A stretch of DNA of 64,000 bases from Synechococcus sp. KORDI-49 (GCF_000737575.1 NZ_CP006270.1:1057163-1121162); one strand, 5' to 3'; positions 53,035 to 62,400 are shown, counted from the stretch's first letter. Notes: a model not told the origin generated them from the letters alone. Made by a program: numbers and translations.

Positions 53035-55569
53035 ATGTCGAATCTGGTGGCCGCGCCGGGGCAATCACCGGATTTTGATGCCCGCAACGTTCAGACGGTG
53101 CGAGTGCACGAGGTCGGCACCAACGAACCCATTGGTACCGAAGACGAAATTGATCTACGCGAACTGTGGCGAGCCCTACAACGCCGCAAAAAGCTCGTCG
53201 GGGTGACCGCCGGCAGCATCATCGTGCTGGCAGCCCTGTTCACGACCTATCAACGCCTGTTCCGGCCCGTCTATGAGGGCTCTTTCTCCCTGCTGATCAC
53301 AGACCCGATCAGCAATGAAGGTGGCGGTCGATCAGGCATGGCCAACGTGGAAGGCACGATGTTCGAACAGCTGGCCCGTAATACCACCAGCAACGACATC
53401 CCCACCCTGATCGAAGTGCTGCAAAGCCCAGTGCTGCTTCAACCGGTTGCCGACAAGTTTGAGCTCACTACTGATGCACTGAGGTCGCGCGTCGACATCA
53501 GCACGGGTGGCGCCAAACGCAAGGAAGCTGAAGGCGTTCTGAACGTGCGTCTCACCGGCCGCAACCCGATTGAAGACGAGAGGCTGCTCAATGCATTGAG
53601 CAACACCTACTTACAGGCAGCCCTGCAGCAGCGCCAGCAACGCCTCGCTGATGGCCTCGCATTCCTCAACAAACAAGCCCCTTCGCTGCAGACCAGGCTC
53701 GATCAACTGCAGGGCGAACTGGCGGACTTCCGCACCCGTTATTCGCTGCTGGAGCCCACAGCAGAAGGTGGAGCGCTGAAGAAACGCGAAACCGCCATGG
53801 CTGCCCAGGTGCTTGGACTGGAGGCTGATCGCAACCGGCTTCTGAAAGTGCGCGGGGAGATCGCCAGCGGCACCCTCACTGCCCGTGGCTTTCAGGAAGC
53901 CATCGGCCAGAACAATGGTGGCGGGCAGGCCAACAGCGGCCTGACCGTGAGCGATGTGGACCAAAGCCTGCTGCAACAACTGCTCAAGGTGGAAACGGAG
54001 CTGGCGGAAGCCCGCTCCCGCTACAACCCCGGCTCCTCGATGGTGCTGGGTCTGGAGGAACGGCTCAACCAACTCAGGCCGCTGCTCCGACAAAACCAAT
54101 TGGAGGCTGCCGATGCGGCCCTAAGCCTCAATGCCGGCCGCTTAGCCACCGCCCGCATGCAACAGGCCACCCTCAACCAGCAGTTCCTGCAGCAGCCGGG
54201 CCTGATCAAGCAATACGAAGCCCTTCAGCAACGCCTGGAGATCGCCAAGCAGAACCTCGCTGGTTTGGTGTCGGCCCGCGAGAAATTTCAACTGGAGATC
54301 GCCCAGCGCAGCGTGCCCTGGCGCGTGATTGCCGAGCCCACGATCAACCCCAAACCGATCAAACCATCGGTTCCCCGCAACCTGGCCCTCGGCACCGTTC
54401 TTGGCTTGGTCGCCGGCGCAGCTGCCGGGCTGCTGCGCGACCGCATGGACCATGTGTTCCACCACGCCGGTGAAGTCAAAGACGACCTCGGCCTGCCCCT
54501 GCTTGGTCACATCCCGCACGTGGAGTTTTTCAAAGGCGTCCGGGAAGACAAACGCTTCCTGCTTCAAGAACTGGACAGGTCCGTAACCGGCGAAGACGAC
54601 CCCGAAGCCGCCAAACAGCGTCGCTACCAGCGATTTTTATATCAGGAAGCCTTCCGCAACTTGTTCACATCCATCCGCTTCCTCAACAGCGACCAGCCGT
54701 TGCGCTCCATCGCCCTGACCAGTTCATTGCCGGCAGAAGGCAAGTCCCTCGTGAATGTACTGCTGGCCAAGACCCTCTCGGAAATGGGCCAGCGAATCCT
54801 TCTGATTGACGCTGACCTGCGCAAGCCGCAGATGCACGTGCGCCTCGGCCTCAACAACCTCAGTGGCCTCAGCAACGTGCTCACAGAAGACGACCAGACC
54901 TGGCGTGATGCCGTTCAGACCGTTCCCGGTTACCAGAACTGGAGCGTATTGACCGCCGGCAGGAGGCCACCGGACCCCACCCGCCTGCTCAGCTCCAACC
55001 GCATGCGCTCGCTGGTGAACGAACTTGAGGCATCAGGCCAGTTCGATCTGGTGCTGTTTGACACGCCACCTGTGCTCGGCCTGGCTGATGCCGCCCTGGT
55101 GGCTGAGCACTGCGACGGTCTCATGCTGCTTGTCAGCCTGGATCGCGTGGATCGCTCCCTTCCGAAGGAATCCGTCTCACGCATCCGCAGCAGCGGCGCG
55201 CCGCTGCTGGGCATCGTCACCAACGCCCTCAAGCCTGAAAAGCAAAGCGCTGCCTATGGCTACGGCAAATACGGCTATGGCAAGTACGGCTACGGCAAAT
55301 ACGGCTATGGCGGTTACGGGGGTTATGGCTACGGCGGCTATGGCTACGCCGCTTACGACACCTCCGCCGCCTACGCCTATTACGCCAATGATGAGGACGA
55401 CACCCAGTCCAGTGACAACGGCGATTCACCCGCAGCCGTGACAACCCGCAAACGCCGCAGCCTGCAGCCATCCAGCAATGGCAATGGAAAAGTCAACGAC
55501 AAAGCGCCAAACCTGCGCGATCGTTGGCGGGCCCAGCGTCAGCGGCTGATGAAGTGGCTGGACAACTGA
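53035..55569 (+). CDS. Wzc-like polysaccharide co-polymerase and tyrosine autokinase
   Basis: 844 residues. Wzz domain with membrane helices at about 60-78 (LVGVTAGSIIVLAALFTTY) and 450-470 (LALGTVLGLVAGAAAGLL), enclosing a long periplasmic coiled coil. The cytosolic BY-kinase has Walker A SSLPAEGKSLV, Walker A' ILLIDADLRKPQ and Walker B DLVLFDTPPVLG. The tail holds about 17 Tyr in Gly-Tyr repeats (GYGKYGYGKYGYGG), followed by an acidic and then a basic end. It controls chain length and export. The stop codon overlaps the start of the phosphatase gene. Confidence 0.95.
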   Translation: MSNLVAAPGQSPDFDARNVQTVRVHEVGTNEPIGTEDEIDLRELWRALQRRKKLVGVTAGSIIVLAALFTTYQRLFRPVYEGSFSLLITDPISNEGGGRSGMANVEGTMFEQLARNTTSNDIPTLIEVLQSPVLLQPVADKFELTTDALRSRVDISTGGAKRKEAEGVLNVRLTGRNPIEDERLLNALSNTYLQAALQQRQQRLADGLAFLNKQAPSLQTRLDQLQGELADFRTRYSLLEPTAEGGALKKRETAMAAQVLGLEADRNRLLKVRGEIASGTLTARGFQEAIGQNNGGGQANSGLTVSDVDQSLLQQLLKVETELAEARSRYNPGSSMVLGLEERLNQLRPLLRQNQLEAADAALSLNAGRLATARMQQATLNQQFLQQPGLIKQYEALQQRLEIAKQNLAGLVSAREKFQLEIAQRSVPWRVIAEPTINPKPIKPSVPRNLALGTVLGLVAGAAAGLLRDRMDHVFHHAGEVKDDLGLPLLGHIPHVEFFKGVREDKRFLLQELDRSVTGEDDPEAAKQRRYQRFLYQEAFRNLFTSIRFLNSDQPLRSIALTSSLPAEGKSLVNVLLAKTLSEMGQRILLIDADLRKPQMHVRLGLNNLSGLSNVLTEDDQTWRDAVQTVPGYQNWSVLTAGRRPPDPTRLLSSNRMRSLVNELEASGQFDLVLFDTPPVLGLADAALVAEHCDGLMLLVSLDRVDRSLPKESVSRIRSSGAPLLGIVTNALKPEKQSAAYGYGKYGYGKYGYGKYGYGGYGGYGYGGYGYAAYDTSAAYAYYANDEDDTQSSDNGDSPAAVTTRKRRSLQPSSNGNGKVNDKAPNLRDRWRAQRQRLMKWLDN
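55255..55380 (+). repeat. Tandem Gly-Tyr coding repeat in the Wzc-like tail
   Basis: Degenerate 12-base units of the form TACGGCAAATAC / GGCTATGGCAAG repeat and encode GYGK, later turning into GYGG and AY units. Synonymous third bases differ between units (TAC/TAT, AAA/AAG), so it is not a recent perfect expansion. It is the predicted autophosphorylation tail. Confidence 0.8.
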
Positions 55570-56042
55570 TGCAACGCTCCCGTTATTTCCGCATCAACTG
55601 GGTGCTGGTCGATCAACTCGCCATTGGCCCAGCCCCTCGAGCCGAACGCCACCTTGATCGCCTGCGTGAAGCCGGCATCCAATGTGTGCTCAGCCTCTGC
55701 GCCCCCGACGAAGCCTCACCACCTGCAGGCTTGGACGACGGGTTCCGCACCAGTCGTTACGTTTTGCCGGATCACCGTGCCGGCCGTCTTCCCACTCTGG
55801 CTGAACTGGAAACAGCACTGGGTCATCTGGCCGAGCTGCAGCAGCACGGTCCGGTCTTCGTTCACTGCGTAGCAGCGATGGAGCGATCGCCCCTGGTCTG
55901 CCTGGCCTGGTTGGTGCGCCAGCACCGCATGAGCCCAGAACGAGCCCTCGATTACCTAATGCAGCAGCATCCCGGCACGAACCCCTTGCCGGGCCAGTTG
56001 GCCTTGCTGCATGAGCTGCGGGTTCAACCAACTGCAGCCTGA
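55569..56042 (+). CDS. Dual-specificity-type protein phosphatase
   Basis: 157 residues. The catalytic loop is VHCVAAMERSP, matching the Cys-x5-Arg signature (HC-VAAME-RS) of the DSP/PTP superfamily, and the general acid may be Asp in YVLPDHRAGRLP. Size and the RINWVLVDQLAIGPAPRAE start agree with small DSP-like proteins. The ATG shares a base with the Wzc-like stop (TGATG, 55567-55571), so the two are translationally coupled. It probably dephosphorylates the Tyr tail of the kinase, the role of Wzb, which is from a different phosphatase fold. Upstream Met at 55524 is unlikely as it lies inside the kinase gene. Confidence 0.85.
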   Translation: MQRSRYFRINWVLVDQLAIGPAPRAERHLDRLREAGIQCVLSLCAPDEASPPAGLDDGFRTSRYVLPDHRAGRLPTLAELETALGHLAELQQHGPVFVHCVAAMERSPLVCLAWLVRQHRMSPERALDYLMQQHPGTNPLPGQLALLHELRVQPTAA

Positions 56043-56046
56043 TTTC

Positions 56047-57429
56047 ATGAGTGAAGGCCGCAGGTTGAACAAAACCGGGATTCGCTGTGCCTTGGCAGCA
56101 CTGGCTCTGTTCGGCGGGCTGCTTGAGATGCGCAGTACCGGAGCGCTGGAGTGGGAACCGGTGGAGGGTGCCCAGCAAAACATCAGCGAACCTGAGCCGA
56201 TCAAGCAAGACACTCAGCACGGCACTGCATTGACCTGGACATCAGTTGACTCATCAGACGCAACGACCCAAGAGCAGCAGGGGTTGAACTGGACAGCCGT
56301 ATCTGAGACAGACCAAACCGAATCCGACTCCATCAATAGTGCGGTCGTCTGGGAGCCGATTCAGCCGGGAGAGGTCATCACGGCCGAGGAACTTGAAGTA
56401 GAAGAAGACCCTGATGAGGTTTTGGTAACGACCGAACCAAGCGGACCCACCTTTGCTAACGACAAAGCCATCTGGAGGGACGACACTTGGCATCCCCAGA
56501 TCAGCAGCTTGGTCCCCGTTGGCTTCGGTCCTAAAGGCACCATGGTGTCTTTTGGGATGTATGGCTGGGATTGCATCCCAACCACTGCTGGACCGTGCAG
56601 GCAGCCAAGTGACCTAAATGACTATTTAGAGGAAGTAGAGCAACGGGGCGAAGCAGAATGGGAGGGATCCATCGGTATAGGAGACACAAGACAATTGCTA
56701 GGCCTAACAGTGACGGGAATGTTTGAAGAAACAAATCTACCATTGGGAGGCAGAAATGATTACGAAACTGAAAATCCGCGTGGAATTTTAGACAACTATT
56801 ACGTTGGCATGCACCTCTCCAGAAGCATCGGCGACGATACATCAGTACGGGTTGGAATCAAGAACTGGATCGATGTACGAGACGAAGATCAATCGGGCAT
56901 GCGTCCCAAAAGTAGTTATGGCGTAATCAGCCAACGCTTTCGATTAAGAGAAAAGCAATCCAACTGGTTCCCGAACCTTTACCTCACAGCCGGCCTGGGC
57001 AATGGTGAATTTCGACCCGTCGATAAAAAGTTCAAAGCCGTCATTGCAGGGCAACGTGCTCAGGGTTGCATCACCTATGGAGCACCCAAAGGGAAAGCGT
57101 GCTCTACAGAAACCTTGAACAAAATCGGAGGACGATACTTCAGCTATGGTGAATTAGTCCCCATTGGCGCCCTTGCGCTTGAAGTTTATCCCGGCTTCAA
57201 TCTAATTGGGGAATGGAACGAAGGCAATCTTAAGGCTGGGTTTAGCGTTCGCCCCTTTAAAAATGCTGGACTCATCTTCACATCTATGTGGGGCTCGCTA
57301 CTGAAAAACTGTGACTGGGGGTGCAATGTTTCCATACCAGGACTAAAAGGCGGCGCACCAATCGACGAAGACCTGACTACAGATAGAATTAAGTGGTCGT
57401 TCAATCTTACCTATAATCTTTCCTTTTAA
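56047..57429 (+). CDS. Predicted outer-membrane beta-barrel protein with W-motif repeats
   Basis: 460 residues. The Met at 56047 begins a signal peptide (IRCALAALALFGGLLEM). Residues about 30-125 contain four spaced short motifs, LEWEPVEG, LTWTSVDS, LNWTAVSE and VVWEPIQP, in acidic, Ser/Thr-rich spacers. The rest has alternating aromatic beta strands (YYVGMHLSRSIGDDTSVRVG, YLTAGLGNGEF, LKAGFSVRPF) and ends FNLTYNLSF, with the terminal Phe expected of an outer-membrane barrel. Four Cys occur in two close pairs. The similarity in style to YjbH-type exopolysaccharide proteins is an inference. It overlaps no neighbour but follows the phosphatase by 4 bases. Confidence 0.6.
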   Translation: MSEGRRLNKTGIRCALAALALFGGLLEMRSTGALEWEPVEGAQQNISEPEPIKQDTQHGTALTWTSVDSSDATTQEQQGLNWTAVSETDQTESDSINSAVVWEPIQPGEVITAEELEVEEDPDEVLVTTEPSGPTFANDKAIWRDDTWHPQISSLVPVGFGPKGTMVSFGMYGWDCIPTTAGPCRQPSDLNDYLEEVEQRGEAEWEGSIGIGDTRQLLGLTVTGMFEETNLPLGGRNDYETENPRGILDNYYVGMHLSRSIGDDTSVRVGIKNWIDVRDEDQSGMRPKSSYGVISQRFRLREKQSNWFPNLYLTAGLGNGEFRPVDKKFKAVIAGQRAQGCITYGAPKGKACSTETLNKIGGRYFSYGELVPIGALALEVYPGFNLIGEWNEGNLKAGFSVRPFKNAGLIFTSMWGSLLKNCDWGCNVSIPGLKGGAPIDEDLTTDRIKWSFNLTYNLSF

Positions 57430-57631
57430 GACTAGAGAGCAATCCCAAAAATCCTTAACTCTGAACAAGTGACATAATGGAAGCACAATCTTACCTCTAT
57501 TCTGCCCTTAATCCATCCAATCAATGCTATTAAACTATCACACCAGGTATCGGCAGTCGACATTTAGGCTGAGAGACACAATATCCTCGCTCCACAGAAC
57601 GAATGCAGCGACAACTCACAACAAGCATGGG

Positions 57632-57650
57632 CTTTTAGCCAACTAAAAAG
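57632..57650 (+). promoter_or_regulatory. Hairpin covering the ribosome-binding site
   Basis: CTTTTAG (57632-57638), loop CCAA, and CTAAAAAG (57643-57650) form a 7-bp stem with one bulge immediately before the ATG at 57653. The right arm contains the A-rich, AAAAGG-like ribosome-binding segment, so folding could restrict translation. The 223-base gap (57430-57652) otherwise shows nothing recognisable. Confidence 0.35.
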
Positions 57651-57652
57651 GC

Positions 57653-59563
57653 ATGGCCAACCTTCTCGAGCTGATGGGGCAATCAGTTGAATCACTCAAT
57701 CAAAAGCTGGAAGACCAGCTCAGCTCGCCACTTGATCAAGATCTCTACCTTTCGGTCCAGACACCGAGCTGGAGCATTACCGAGATCACTGTCAAGACAT
57801 CAGCCTTGCGGGCTGATCAGATCAGTTGCTCAATGTATGTCGAAGGAGCAAGCACAAATGGAGTCGCCATCTTTGACAATAAGTCACAGACTTACAACAT
57901 TCAGTACAGACTCTTCTGGCAAGATTCCGTCATTCCAGAACTGATCAACCTGGCAATCCACCCAGGCGCTAGCTGTAAAATAACAAAAATATCAGCGTCA
58001 GAACATATATCGCCATGGCAAATCATGAAAACAATAAGAAAAGACGTACCGATGAAAAATCGCGACGACGCCCTGCAATGGGCATGCATTCATGGATTCC
58101 AAGAATATAACTACCTTCACCAAGACGAAGAAGCTATTCACTCTTTGAATCAGCTCATCGGCACAATACAAAAGCATCGTCGATTTGAATGTTATCTATG
58201 GAACGCACGATCGGATGTGCAAAGCAGCTTTTCGACAATCAACAATCCAGACTTCGACCGCTGGGTAAGCAACCACAGCCATGAAGATCATAGGCTCCCA
58301 ATCAGGCCACAAAAAAATATTCTTCAAATTCGATCACCAAATTGCAAATTGTGGAGCCAACGAATGTTTGGCGTTAATTTATTTGGCTACTACAGTGAAG
58401 CTTTAGGCATTGGAGAGGACTGCCGCACTGCTCATGCGGCGCTTGAAATGGCTGGCATCCCCACCAAAATCAATGACATCCCTACAAAGCAATGTCCAAA
58501 AGAATTAAAACAAGCCTTTTTAGATCAGCCTGACGACATAGCCCCCTTTGCATTCAATCTCTTTTGCATAAACTGCGAAGAACATGCGCGGATTCTTCTT
58601 GAGCTTGGCAAAGGGGTGTCTGCCAATCGTTACAATATTGGGTATTGGCCTTGGGAATTAGAACGCTGGCCCAAGCAATGGCGACCAATGATCAGCCTGG
58701 TTGATGAAATTTGGTCATCAAGCCTTCACACATACAACAGCCTTGAACCTGAGATCAAGTTCAGAAGCAGACCTGCATTACAGCATCTCCCACTGAGCGT
58801 TATTGCAGATAAACCACAATCACAGCAAGAGAAGGCGAAATGGCGACAATTATTCAATATAAATACCGATACTGTGGTCTTTATCTGTTCTTTTGATGGT
58901 CGCTCAGGATTTTGGCGCAAAAACCCCTGGGGGTCTGTCAAAGCATTTCAACTGGCCTTCCCAACCAATCAACAATCACTAGAAGGTGCTCAAAATAATG
59001 TTCAGCTTGTGATTAAGTGCATGCATGGTAAAATTGACCAAAATGCTTTAAGAGAGCTAGGAAGAATCTGCGCATCCGACTCTCGCATTCTGTTAATTAA
59101 CTCCAAGCTTTCCAGAGAAAATCTTCTTGGATTATACGGATGCTGTGACGCGCTAATTTCTCTTCATCGTGCAGAAGGATTTGGACGCAACCTTGCTGAG
59201 GCTTTTCTTGCTGGCCTCGATGTGATTGCTACTAATTACTCTGGAAATCTAGACTTTTGCGATGGGCCTCTATATCATCCAATTAATTTCAAAAAAACCG
59301 AATTACTTAGAAGTCATTACCCTCATGGCGAAGGCCAGATCTGGGCTGAACCGAGTTTACATGATGCCGCGATTGCGATGCAGAAAGTTTATCAGAAGCG
59401 ATCAAAATCTTTGGCAACTACAAGTTCACTCCACAGAGACAGAGAAACCTACAGAGAGCGCTTTTCAATCCAGCGAATTGGACGGCTGTATGCAGAGCGA
59501 CTTGAACAGATCTGGAGCAAAAAGAAATCCCTAGAAGAAACTCTTTACTGGCAAGACAATTAG
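57653..59563 (+). CDS. Glycosyltransferase with N-terminal extra domain (GT4-like)
   Basis: 636 residues. The first 230 are a beta-rich domain followed by a helical linker, not recognised. The GT-B part begins FGVNLFGYYSEALGIGEDCRTAH and contains FNLFCINCEEHARIL, NIGYWPWELERWPKQW, FICSFDGRSGFWRKNPWG and HRAEGFGRNLAEAFLAG, where Glu-x7-Glu and the Gly-rich turn bind the donor nucleotide. GC content is lower than in the wza-wzc genes, so it may be acquired. It likely adds a sugar to the exported glycan. Confidence 0.8.
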   Translation: MANLLELMGQSVESLNQKLEDQLSSPLDQDLYLSVQTPSWSITEITVKTSALRADQISCSMYVEGASTNGVAIFDNKSQTYNIQYRLFWQDSVIPELINLAIHPGASCKITKISASEHISPWQIMKTIRKDVPMKNRDDALQWACIHGFQEYNYLHQDEEAIHSLNQLIGTIQKHRRFECYLWNARSDVQSSFSTINNPDFDRWVSNHSHEDHRLPIRPQKNILQIRSPNCKLWSQRMFGVNLFGYYSEALGIGEDCRTAHAALEMAGIPTKINDIPTKQCPKELKQAFLDQPDDIAPFAFNLFCINCEEHARILLELGKGVSANRYNIGYWPWELERWPKQWRPMISLVDEIWSSSLHTYNSLEPEIKFRSRPALQHLPLSVIADKPQSQQEKAKWRQLFNINTDTVVFICSFDGRSGFWRKNPWGSVKAFQLAFPTNQQSLEGAQNNVQLVIKCMHGKIDQNALRELGRICASDSRILLINSKLSRENLLGLYGCCDALISLHRAEGFGRNLAEAFLAGLDVIATNYSGNLDFCDGPLYHPINFKKTELLRSHYPHGEGQIWAEPSLHDAAIAMQKVYQKRSKSLATTSSLHRDRETYRERFSIQRIGRLYAERLEQIWSKKKSLEETLYWQDN

Positions 59564-59585
59564 ATCTAATTCATCATTTAGCTTC

Positions 59586-60755
59586 TCACAAAGTAACCAG
59601 CATAGGTGTGCTTCCAAGATGGCCAAACCAACAAACATCTTCTGAGACAAGATCAATTCGCAACAATCTTGAGCCATGATCGGCCGGCAAAGGAATTTCA
59701 AGCTCAATGAATAACTGCTGACCCGGGGAAACGTCTTGACCTAAATCAAACCGCTTATAGGAATCATTGATAAGCAACTGATCGAGGCTTAAGAGCTGAA
59801 CTCCAACCTTGACAATTCCAATATCCGCAAAATTTCTACAGAGCCATTTAGAGGAACCTGTATTTAAGATCTTCATCGACAGCTTTAATTTGTATTCGAA
59901 CTCCTCCCTGCGCAATAGCTCAATAGCGCAAGCCAGACCTTCTGCCGAACGACTATCCGGAACAAACTCCCCCTTTGAAAGAAAGAATATTGTTTTATTC
60001 GACATTGTCTGGGTACAGCTTTTCAGTATTTGACCTGAAGTTTCAATACTCATTGCATTGTTTAAAATCTGCCGATGCTGATCAGGCTGTACGTATCCAT
60101 CACTGAGAATAGCTGTATTTAAATCACCAAACCCAACCGATTTAGCGACATCATTGATTTCCTGAAGATTGATATCATTCTCCAGAACGCTGTAGCTGCT
60201 CATCTCAATTTGAGACTGGGCAGAGCGGGAGTGATGACGACCAGGTTCAGCGAAACCTGCAATGCCTCCAGGCTTTAAGACTCGATAAATCTCGGATAAA
60301 ACCTGATGAATGTTTGGAACATGATGAAAACCGTCATTAAATATCACACGATCAATTGAATCACTCTCAAGCTCAAGTTGGTGACCATCAAAAAGTAAAA
60401 AGCTTGGTTCTGCGATCGGCTGCCTAACCAATGGTAGCTTTTGAAATAATTGCTTCCCAATTTCTAGAGCAGCTGGCGAAACATCACAAGCAATCACGTG
60501 ACAGCGCAACTCACAAAGATAACGACTAAGCCAACACGATCCAGCTGCCATTTCTAAAACAGTCATTGATTTCCCAAGGCGCAGCCCCTTGATCAAAAGA
60601 CCTATATTCATTAACAAATCAGGAACCTCCCGAATATCACTGAATGGTTTACTCAACAGATGCGTCAAGTCTGTTACCGAGGAAAAATAATTATCTGCCG
60701 ATTGATTCAATCTTTCGACTGACGTGTGTCGAATAACATCCTTGGGATCAATCAC
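59586..60755 (-). CDS. SAM-dependent methyltransferase with C-terminal beta-sandwich domain
   Basis: 389 residues. Residues about 60-180 carry MTVLEMAAGSCWLSRYL, VIACDVSPAALEIG, VIFNDGFHHVPN and YRVLKPGGIAGFAEPG, a class I methyltransferase. The last 110 form a separate Ig-like domain with NTGSSKW, RFDLGQDVSPGQQLFIELEIPLP and LVSEDVCWFGHLGS, a layout also found at the C-termini of some glycan-cluster transferases and in Wzt-like carbohydrate-binding domains. It may bind the growing chain while the methyl group is added. It converges on the preceding gene with 22 bases between, and no clear terminator. Confidence 0.8.
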   Translation of the reverse strand: MIDPKDVIRHTSVERLNQSADNYFSSVTDLTHLLSKPFSDIREVPDLLMNIGLLIKGLRLGKSMTVLEMAAGSCWLSRYLCELRCHVIACDVSPAALEIGKQLFQKLPLVRQPIAEPSFLLFDGHQLELESDSIDRVIFNDGFHHVPNIHQVLSEIYRVLKPGGIAGFAEPGRHHSRSAQSQIEMSSYSVLENDINLQEINDVAKSVGFGDLNTAILSDGYVQPDQHRQILNNAMSIETSGQILKSCTQTMSNKTIFFLSKGEFVPDSRSAEGLACAIELLRREEFEYKLKLSMKILNTGSSKWLCRNFADIGIVKVGVQLLSLDQLLINDSYKRFDLGQDVSPGQQLFIELEIPLPADHGSRLLRIDLVSEDVCWFGHLGSTPMLVTL

Positions 60756-60791
60756 GACAGATTATTTTGATAGTAGAAGGTGATAATAGCC

Positions 60792-62351
60792 CTAATCAAT
60801 TGATCTGGACCTATATCCAAATTCTGGCACAGCATGGGGATCCCCTGGGAGTTCCTCTAGGAAGTAGCCCTGTTGAGTCACAACCATGCCAATCCAACGT
60901 TCCATGGCGTGCGCCATCGTCCCATCGGTTTGACCACTCTCAGGCTCGAAAGAATTGAGCGTTAATCCAAGATCTAATAAAGGACTCAGCGAAGCTAAGC
61001 GACCACAAAACATACTCCCAGCAATGAATCGACTTGACAAAATGCTTTTCCCATTCAATCCCGACTGACGTTGTAAATCAAGCAAATGTTTTCCATTATT
61101 TTGTAGCAGCAAACTCATCGGAACCAAAGTTCCTGCAGGTGCTTGTAGCCCAAGAGTTGGTTCTTGAGCAAGCCTCGACGGCAGAGCTTCCAACTGCTCT
61201 AAATTGATGAGGGATGAAATTAAATGTTCCCCCCAGTCACCGCCATCAACGAGATGAGGTGATGACTTCGTGTGCAGCTTGATGAAGGCCTGGTGCTCAT
61301 GACGCAAAGCCTCAGGGAGCAGTTGAAGTATGAACGGAGCCAAATCACGCCCTCTGTTCGGAACGCCAAATAGGCGAACGCATGGCCAGCTCTGACGGCG
61401 TAACAACTCGACGACTGCAGGAAGTTGCCAGATCGGCGTACTCACATAGAGATCGAGGCCCGAGCTCATGTCAGGACGTAATCGCTTTAACAAAGCAGCC
61501 AGGCCATCTAAATAGTAACCATGGAGAAAAAGAGCCACATGGTGATTGACTGGTTGTCCCCATTTGCGTGCCTGAATTGGTAACACTTTTATGTCTTGAT
61601 CAATCTTGAATGCTGCCTTGCTTTGAGGTTCCCACCAGTCGCAATGACCAGCCCAGCTTTCAAGAATCACCAGCGCATCAGAGGCACCATTTCGCTGCAA
61701 GTCAGCCCAATGACTTAAGTGCTGCAGCCACTCTCTATAACGCAGAGCGTTGGCGTTGATGTATCTACTGCGTTCTTCTGCGCTCAGAGCCCGAACGGCA
61801 GGAATTTGCCAATCAACTCCACTATCCCGCCAATGCGCATCATGGAGATGAATCTCGTAATTGACACGATGCTCTATCGAGGAAAAATTGGGCAATAAAA
61901 CTCGCTCATAACATCCATCGAACTGGTTAGGGGAATGACCAACCAGACCAAATAACAAGGGAATCTGAGAACAACCAAGCTGTTCAAAACACTCTCGCAG
62001 CATGGAGCAGCAGCTAGTCTCAGAATCAAGGCCTAAACATTCACGCACAAACAGAAGCGTTCTTGTGTTGAGTCGGAAAGCTTTGGGGTGAAGCAACCAA
62101 GGCAAGAGATCCTGAATGATTTGCTTAAGCTGCTCTTTATGAACAGAGGTTGTGATCTCCAACTCGAGTGCCACAGGCAAACCTGCGTCAATCGCAAATA
62201 GTGAGGATGCCTCGTCCAAAGGAATGGATCCATCCGACTGGATCCTCAATGAAACCAACCAGCCAGCGACCCCAAGGCATCTTGCGGCCTCGAGCGACTC
62301 AGAGGCCTGAGCAACCTCCACAAGGGGCAGACGACAAAGCCAACGTGCCAT
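60792..62351 (-). CDS. RgpF-like rhamnan synthesis protein fused to a degenerate WbsX-like domain
   Basis: 519 residues. The C-terminal 240 match the rhamnan synthesis F type: VALFLHGYYLDGLAALLKRL, LYVSTPIWQLPAVVELL, FGVPNRGRDLAPFILQLLP, FIKLHTKSSPH and FIAGSMFCGRLASLSPLL, ending with ESGQTDGTMAHAMERWIG. The N-terminal half resembles the glycosyltransferase WbsX family only loosely: RYREWLQHLSHWADL and ILESWAGHCDWWEPQ, where WbsX has an NxWNEWxEG segment, now altered. It probably builds or displays a deoxyhexose-rich polymer. Confidence 0.75.
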   Translation of the reverse strand: MARWLCRLPLVEVAQASESLEAARCLGVAGWLVSLRIQSDGSIPLDEASSLFAIDAGLPVALELEITTSVHKEQLKQIIQDLLPWLLHPKAFRLNTRTLLFVRECLGLDSETSCCSMLRECFEQLGCSQIPLLFGLVGHSPNQFDGCYERVLLPNFSSIEHRVNYEIHLHDAHWRDSGVDWQIPAVRALSAEERSRYINANALRYREWLQHLSHWADLQRNGASDALVILESWAGHCDWWEPQSKAAFKIDQDIKVLPIQARKWGQPVNHHVALFLHGYYLDGLAALLKRLRPDMSSGLDLYVSTPIWQLPAVVELLRRQSWPCVRLFGVPNRGRDLAPFILQLLPEALRHEHQAFIKLHTKSSPHLVDGGDWGEHLISSLINLEQLEALPSRLAQEPTLGLQAPAGTLVPMSLLLQNNGKHLLDLQRQSGLNGKSILSSRFIAGSMFCGRLASLSPLLDLGLTLNSFEPESGQTDGTMAHAMERWIGMVVTQQGYFLEELPGDPHAVPEFGYRSRSID

Positions 62352-62400
62352 GCCCTGACATTAGGCCGATCATGATGCCAGAACCGGTCGACGCCCCTAC

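Noticed and set aside
55255-55380. Short tandem repeats considered as a CRISPR or intergenic array
   Set aside because: Units are in frame, encode Gly-Tyr-Lys repeats within the Wzc-like kinase, and have no spacers.
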